From Prochilodus magdalenae (taxonomy: Eukaryota > Chordata > Actinopteri > Characiformes > Prochilodontidae): a DNA stretch of 64,000 nt. Shown piece by piece: positions 60,683 to 64,000 of this stretch. Location: NCBI GenBank assembly GCA_024036415.1, contig JAMWET010001680.1, positions 372,001-436,000 of the forward strand, given 5' to 3'. Position numbers and translations under genes: made by a program. How positions within the stretch are numbered: the stretch's first letter is position 1; each line of letters begins with the position of its first letter. A model generated the notes under the pieces. That model was not told the DNA's origin. It worked only from the letters and a program-made list of their open reading frames with translations, and did no database searches.

Positions 60683-61218
60683 CACAGGGGTTGGACAATG
60701 AAACTGAAACACCTGTCATTTTAGTGTGGGAGGTCTCATGGCTAAATTGGACCAGCCTGGTGGCCAATCTTCATTAATTGCACATTGCACCAGTAAGAGA
60801 GCAGATAAAGTGAAGGTTCAGTTAGCAGGTAAGAGCACAGTTCTGCTCAAAATATTGCAATGCACACAACATTATGGGTGACATACCAGAGTTCAAAAGA
60901 GGACAAATTGTTGGTGCACGTCTTGCTGGCGCATCTGTGACCAAGACAGCAAGTCTTTGTGATGTATCAAGAGCCACGGTATCCAGGGTAATGTCAGCAT
61001 ACCACCAAGAGGGACGAACCACATCCAACAGGATTAACTGTGGACGTAAGAGCAAGCTGTCTGAAAGGGATGTTCGGGTGCTAACCCGGATTGTATTCAA
61101 AACACATAAAACCACGGCTGCCCAAATGACGCTGTATTGGCCGCAAAAGGAGGCCCTACACCATACTAATAAATGACTGTGGTCTAAAACCAGGTGTTTC
61201 AGTTTCATTGTCCAAACC

Positions 61219-61223
<5 letters not shown>
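60683..61223 (+). mobile_element. Tc1-like deletion derivative, copy J2
   Basis: Same family as 30462-30994, in the opposite orientation. Both ends are near-perfect terminal repeats (CA.GGGTTGGACAATGAAAC), with TA on each side, and the element sits within a (TA)n tract, consistent with Tc1 TA targeting. A plus-strand frame from 60874 keeps the helix-turn-helix N-terminus ('MGDIPEFKRGQIVGARLAG') and reads further than J1 before it meets non-homologous sequence. The deletion joins at 'ATGACGCTGTATTGG', which also occurs in J1. 541 bp, non-autonomous. Confidence 0.9.
60874..61176 (+). pseudogene. truncated transposase DNA-binding frame
   Basis: 100-codon open frame starting 'MGDIPEFKRGQIV', matching a Tc1-like helix-turn-helix ('GASVTKTASLCDVSRATVSR' at about residues 19-38) and the start of the second DNA-binding half ('RKSKLSERDVRVLTRIV'). 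It ends in sequence belonging to the distal terminal part of the element, without any catalytic residue. If translated it would be a DNA-binding fragment only, of the kind that could compete for terminal repeats. No evidence of expression can be seen. Confidence 0.75.

Positions 61224-61255
<32 letters not shown>
61224..61255. repeat. (TA)n tract, right of J2
   Basis: About 14 TA units between J2 and the next element, presumably the other half of the tract in which J2 inserted. Confidence 0.9.
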
Positions 61256-61256
<1 letters not shown>

Positions 61257-61727
61257 TCTGCAAACTGCAGCGGTCTCGTGCCAGTCTGTCATGGTGTGAG
61301 AATGGTAGTGGATCATCTTCAGACGATTCCCACGTTTGTGGAGACAATTAAAGACTTTGAGTGTGGAGCCATCGTGGTCAGAGCCAATATGATTGATTTG
61401 TTGTCCCTCTTCTCACATGCTATAAGGCCTGGTGTCACTCCACCTCCGTTCACACATACAGCATATGCAGGAAATATGTGAGAATATTCAAGCTGCATGG
61501 GATGGATTATCATAGGACACCATTAGGAACCTCTAAAACCCCATCCCGAGACATTTGGCATGTTGCGCCCCGGGGTCAGTGAGAGACGCTAATTCTTTAT
61601 CTGTAGCTCAATAAATATTGACTGTATTAGTTCAAACATTTCATCATTTATTGCTCCTGGTGACTTTTATTATATTTCTTCTTAATATCATTGCAACTTC
61701 CTTCTGGGTGCAATGTTTTATCTATAC
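61256..61727 (+). mobile_element. Tc1-derived family A, copy 7
   Basis: Shares 'GTCATGGTGTGAGAATGG', 'CCTGGTGTCACTCCACCTCC', 'GTGAGAATATTCAAGC' and 'CATTAGGAACCTCTA' with other copies, and ends with the family word 'CTTCTGGGTGCAATG'. Its left end is missing, at or near the (TA)n tract. The broken frame again holds traces of the transposase first-Asp region and C-terminus. Confidence 0.65.
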
Positions 61728-62906
61728 ACCAATATACCTACATATGTGTATACATATATCTACCTGTTTATACAGTTCAGCCAACAAAAGAAATTAAGTA
61801 TTGATTATGAAGGTCATTGGAACTGGCCATTAATTTCATCACTCTCTGTGAATAAACCATCAACACCTGCGTCCAGATCCTACTGGTGCATCGGAACTGT
61901 CCCCATCTAACCCGCTTAAATGAGTTATTTGAAAACCACAGGCTGGCATCCTGCTCTCTGGGCCTCTGCCAAGGAGCGCTTGTCTACAGAAAAGAAATGA
62001 CATTGCTTAGTGCTATGATTAACAAATCTTAGAGATTAGCTTTCATTTAAAGCCACAATGAGGGATTTCAGAGCAACAATATGTGAGCCTACGGGAACTA
62101 AAATCTTTCCAGTGCCAGACTGAGGAGTTTTTAGAGGTGCTGTTATTTTCAGATTTAAACAAAGAGCCTTGGAGGACAAAACCAAACCAATAAATAAAGA
62201 GGCGCCATAGAAGCTCCAGGTTGTTTGTTTACTTTGCATGGTTTGTAAACAGAGGAATCCAAAGCTTGGCCCTCTTGGCTCAGTAGGACGGAAGAGTTGC
62301 ATTTGGAAACTAAAAGGTGCAATCTTGGGAAATCAGTGGGGATGTTCCATTACACTGATGTAAACAAAAAATTACAAATCCCAGATTGCAGTTTAATCTA
62401 GCTCACCTGAAGTGCCTTCATGTTTGGCAAACAGCAGACTTGTTAACAGCAAACTGTATCATAATCCTGGCTGCGCTGGGAAGCTGTACATGATTTTCAT
62501 TTATTCATGATACCATGACATCCGTATCTCTTTAATATGTTGCTCTTACTGAACATGCTTTATTTATGATATCGCAAAAGTATTGGTAGGATAAACACAA
62601 TCCGCATTAGGAAGGAAACCTGATTTTATGGTTCTTCATTATATAATGCATAATGTCTCCATAATTGATTTGTATAATGTCATACATTCAGAATGTTATA
62701 CATGCTGTTTGGATGTTGAGTAAGCTACACTTGTGAGCTGTTGTCACCAAAATTATTGGTTGATATTATTTTTGCCTGTCAGAAGATGTTTTAGAAGGGT
62801 GCATTAGCTACCAGAATGCAGAGTACCAATAACTAAAGTGTGGTGCAAGAGGGATTATGGTCTACGCAATGTATTACCCAGTATTTGCACATATTTGCAC
62901 CCTTGT

Positions 62907-62908
<2 letters not shown>
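61728..62908. other. non-coding; possible conserved part
   Basis: No gene. 62360-62570 and nearby have complex sequence without open frames or recognised repeats. The remainder is AT-rich. Confidence 0.35.

Positions 62909-62951
<43 letters not shown>
62909..62951. repeat. (TA)n microsatellite
   Basis: About 21 uninterrupted TA units. Confidence 0.95.
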
Positions 62952-62953
<2 letters not shown>

Positions 62954-63540
62954 TTCACGCTGCATATGACTGCTCACCCATCCACCCAGGCTGTCATATT
63001 GTGAAGTTTGCGGATGACACAGCAGTGGTCGGATGCATCACAAACAGTTATATGTCCGGTTACGGGACGGGAGGTAGAACACCTGGAGGGTTAGTGCAGA
63101 AAGAACAACCTCTGCATCAACATAAAGAAGATGAAGGAGATGATTGTGGACTTCAGAAGGGGCAGACATGCCCACCTCCCCCTGCATGTCGGAGGTTTTG
63201 CAGTGGAAGTGGTCTCCAACTACAGGTACTTGGGTGTTCACCTAAGCAACAACCTCCACCACCAGATGCAGGAAGAGGGCCACCTGCATCATGGAGGACC
63301 TCACTCACCCAGCACACTCACTTTTTGTCCCGCTCCCCTCAGGCAGGAGGCTGTGGAGCATTAAGTGTAAAACGAGGAGACTAAGGAACAGCTTCATTCC
63401 AGAAGCTGTAAGACTTCTAAACGCCAATTAGTCAAAACCACTGCACCGACACTTTGAGGACACTCAGTCACTTTAAATACACTTTGCTGCTACCTTTTCA
63501 ATTTCCTGCTGTTCTTTCTCATATAAAATGTTGATTTTTC
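62952..63540 (+). pseudogene. Rex/CR1-like reverse transcriptase fragment
   Basis: A non-LTR retrotransposon reverse transcriptase relic. From 63001 the frame reads 'KFADDTAVVG', with FADD the catalytic motif of the palm domain, then 'GYGTGG' out of frame. In a second frame (63131-63364) 'VVSNYRYLGVHLSNN' is the next conserved block. The rest of the protein is missing, and the sequence jumps at about 63270 to a 3' part with 'ALRQEAVEH'-like text and untranslated sequence. The frames show deletions and shifts, so it is inactive. It lies between a (TA)n and a (CTTT)n tract, the latter perhaps its tail. Confidence 0.75.
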
Positions 63541-63559
63541 TTTCTAGAACATATAATAT

Positions 63560-63561
<2 letters not shown>

Positions 63562-63591
<30 letters not shown>

Positions 63592-63593
63592 TT

Positions 63594-63637
<44 letters not shown>

Positions 63638-63639
63638 TC
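63562..63639. repeat. (CTTT)n microsatellite
   Basis: About 19 CTTT units with one TTT interruption. Confidence 0.95.
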
Positions 63640-64000
63640 AGTCTGGGTTAAAGTCAGTCTGATTGCTCCCTGTTTTTGCAATAAGCTGTGGTGGCCTCTC
63701 GCACCTGGCTAATGAAATACAAGTATGAGGCCAGTAACAGAATTAATCATGGCCTTGGCCTTCCCTATCATACTTCCCATCTAAATGAATATTGGCCTTG
63801 GTTCAAATAGTCCTGAGTGGGTTTCATCTCGGGCATGAAATCAAATTGAATCAAAGTGGCAGGAGCAGGACAGGTAATATTGCCATGCCTATTTTTGCTC
63901 CCGGCCTTGACTCGTGACAAAGAGCATATCCCTACAGCAGCGATATCTGGAGCTTATTTGGTTTTGCCTGTCTGTCTGACTTTCTGACTTTTCCAATTCA
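63640..64000. other. possible conserved non-coding sequence
   Basis: Complex sequence with TAAT-type words ('AGAATTAATCATGGCC', 'TGGCTAATGAAATAC') and no open frame or repeat similarity that I see. It runs off the window end. Confidence 0.35.

Noticed and set aside
1..64000. CRISPR arrays, operons, phage or bacterial insertion sequences
   Set aside because: No regularly spaced identical repeats with unique spacers, no ribosome binding sites or tightly packed frames; repeats are eukaryotic transposons.

Overview
This 64 kb window reads as AT-rich nuclear DNA from a teleost fish. I found no protein-coding gene, rRNA, functional tRNA gene, CRISPR array or prokaryotic feature. The mix of repeats points to a teleost, and I would guess an otophysan (characin or catfish group): many old Tc1-like elements, tRNA-derived SINEs, L2- and Rex/CR1-like LINE tails, small LTR elements, and a palindromic element of a kind I associate with those fishes. 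The lineage call rests on my memory of repeat families and was not checked. Nearly every open reading frame here is accounted for by a transposon relic, low-complexity sequence or chance. The window is therefore a gene desert, or part of one very large intron.

Layout. 0-13.5 kb: a palindromic MITE, an L2 LINE end, an antisense SINE, a Tc1 deletion derivative, a diverged pair of similar non-coding blocks (4.1 and 6.4 kb), a decayed Tc1 transposase (11.6-12.8 kb) and a degenerate ~46 bp tandem array (12.8-13.5 kb). 13.5-25 kb: AT-rich spacer, short duplicated segments, a Tc1 helix-turn-helix fragment, two copies of the commonest Tc1-derived family (called family A here) and a solo LTR with an intact 5 bp target duplication. 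25-25.8 kb: an almost pure polypurine tract. 27-38 kb: a family A copy, LINE tails, a TA-flanked Tc1 deletion derivative, part of an antisense LTR and two more Tc1 relics. 38-46 kb: a hAT-like MITE, another Tc1 relic with recognisable ends, and a second solo LTR with a 5 bp duplication. 47-54 kb: a (TA)n microsatellite, an antisense SINE, two family A copies, a further Tc1 relic, half of the palindromic MITE and an 80 bp direct repeat 800 bp apart. 54-64 kb: mostly unique-looking DNA, then a Tc1 derivative inserted in a (TA)n tract beside another family A copy, and a Rex/CR1-like reverse transcriptase fragment between two microsatellites.

Between the repeats lie islands of high-complexity sequence with homeodomain-like AATTA/TAAT content and no coding signal (for example 3.4-4.3, 6.6-6.9, 10.3-10.7, 18.05-18.3, 21.6-21.96, 36.4-36.8, 40.5-40.9, 48.0-48.3, 55.1-55.8, 58.0-58.4 and 63.7-64.0 kb). 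They resemble conserved non-coding elements around developmental genes, but without an alignment this is only inference.

No novel multi-gene system is present. The observations best worth following are the paired blocks at 4119 and 6384, two Tc1 derivatives of one family with different internal deletions, two solo LTRs with intact target duplications, the 0.8 kb polypurine tract, the 46 bp array and the 53.3/54.1 kb direct repeat.
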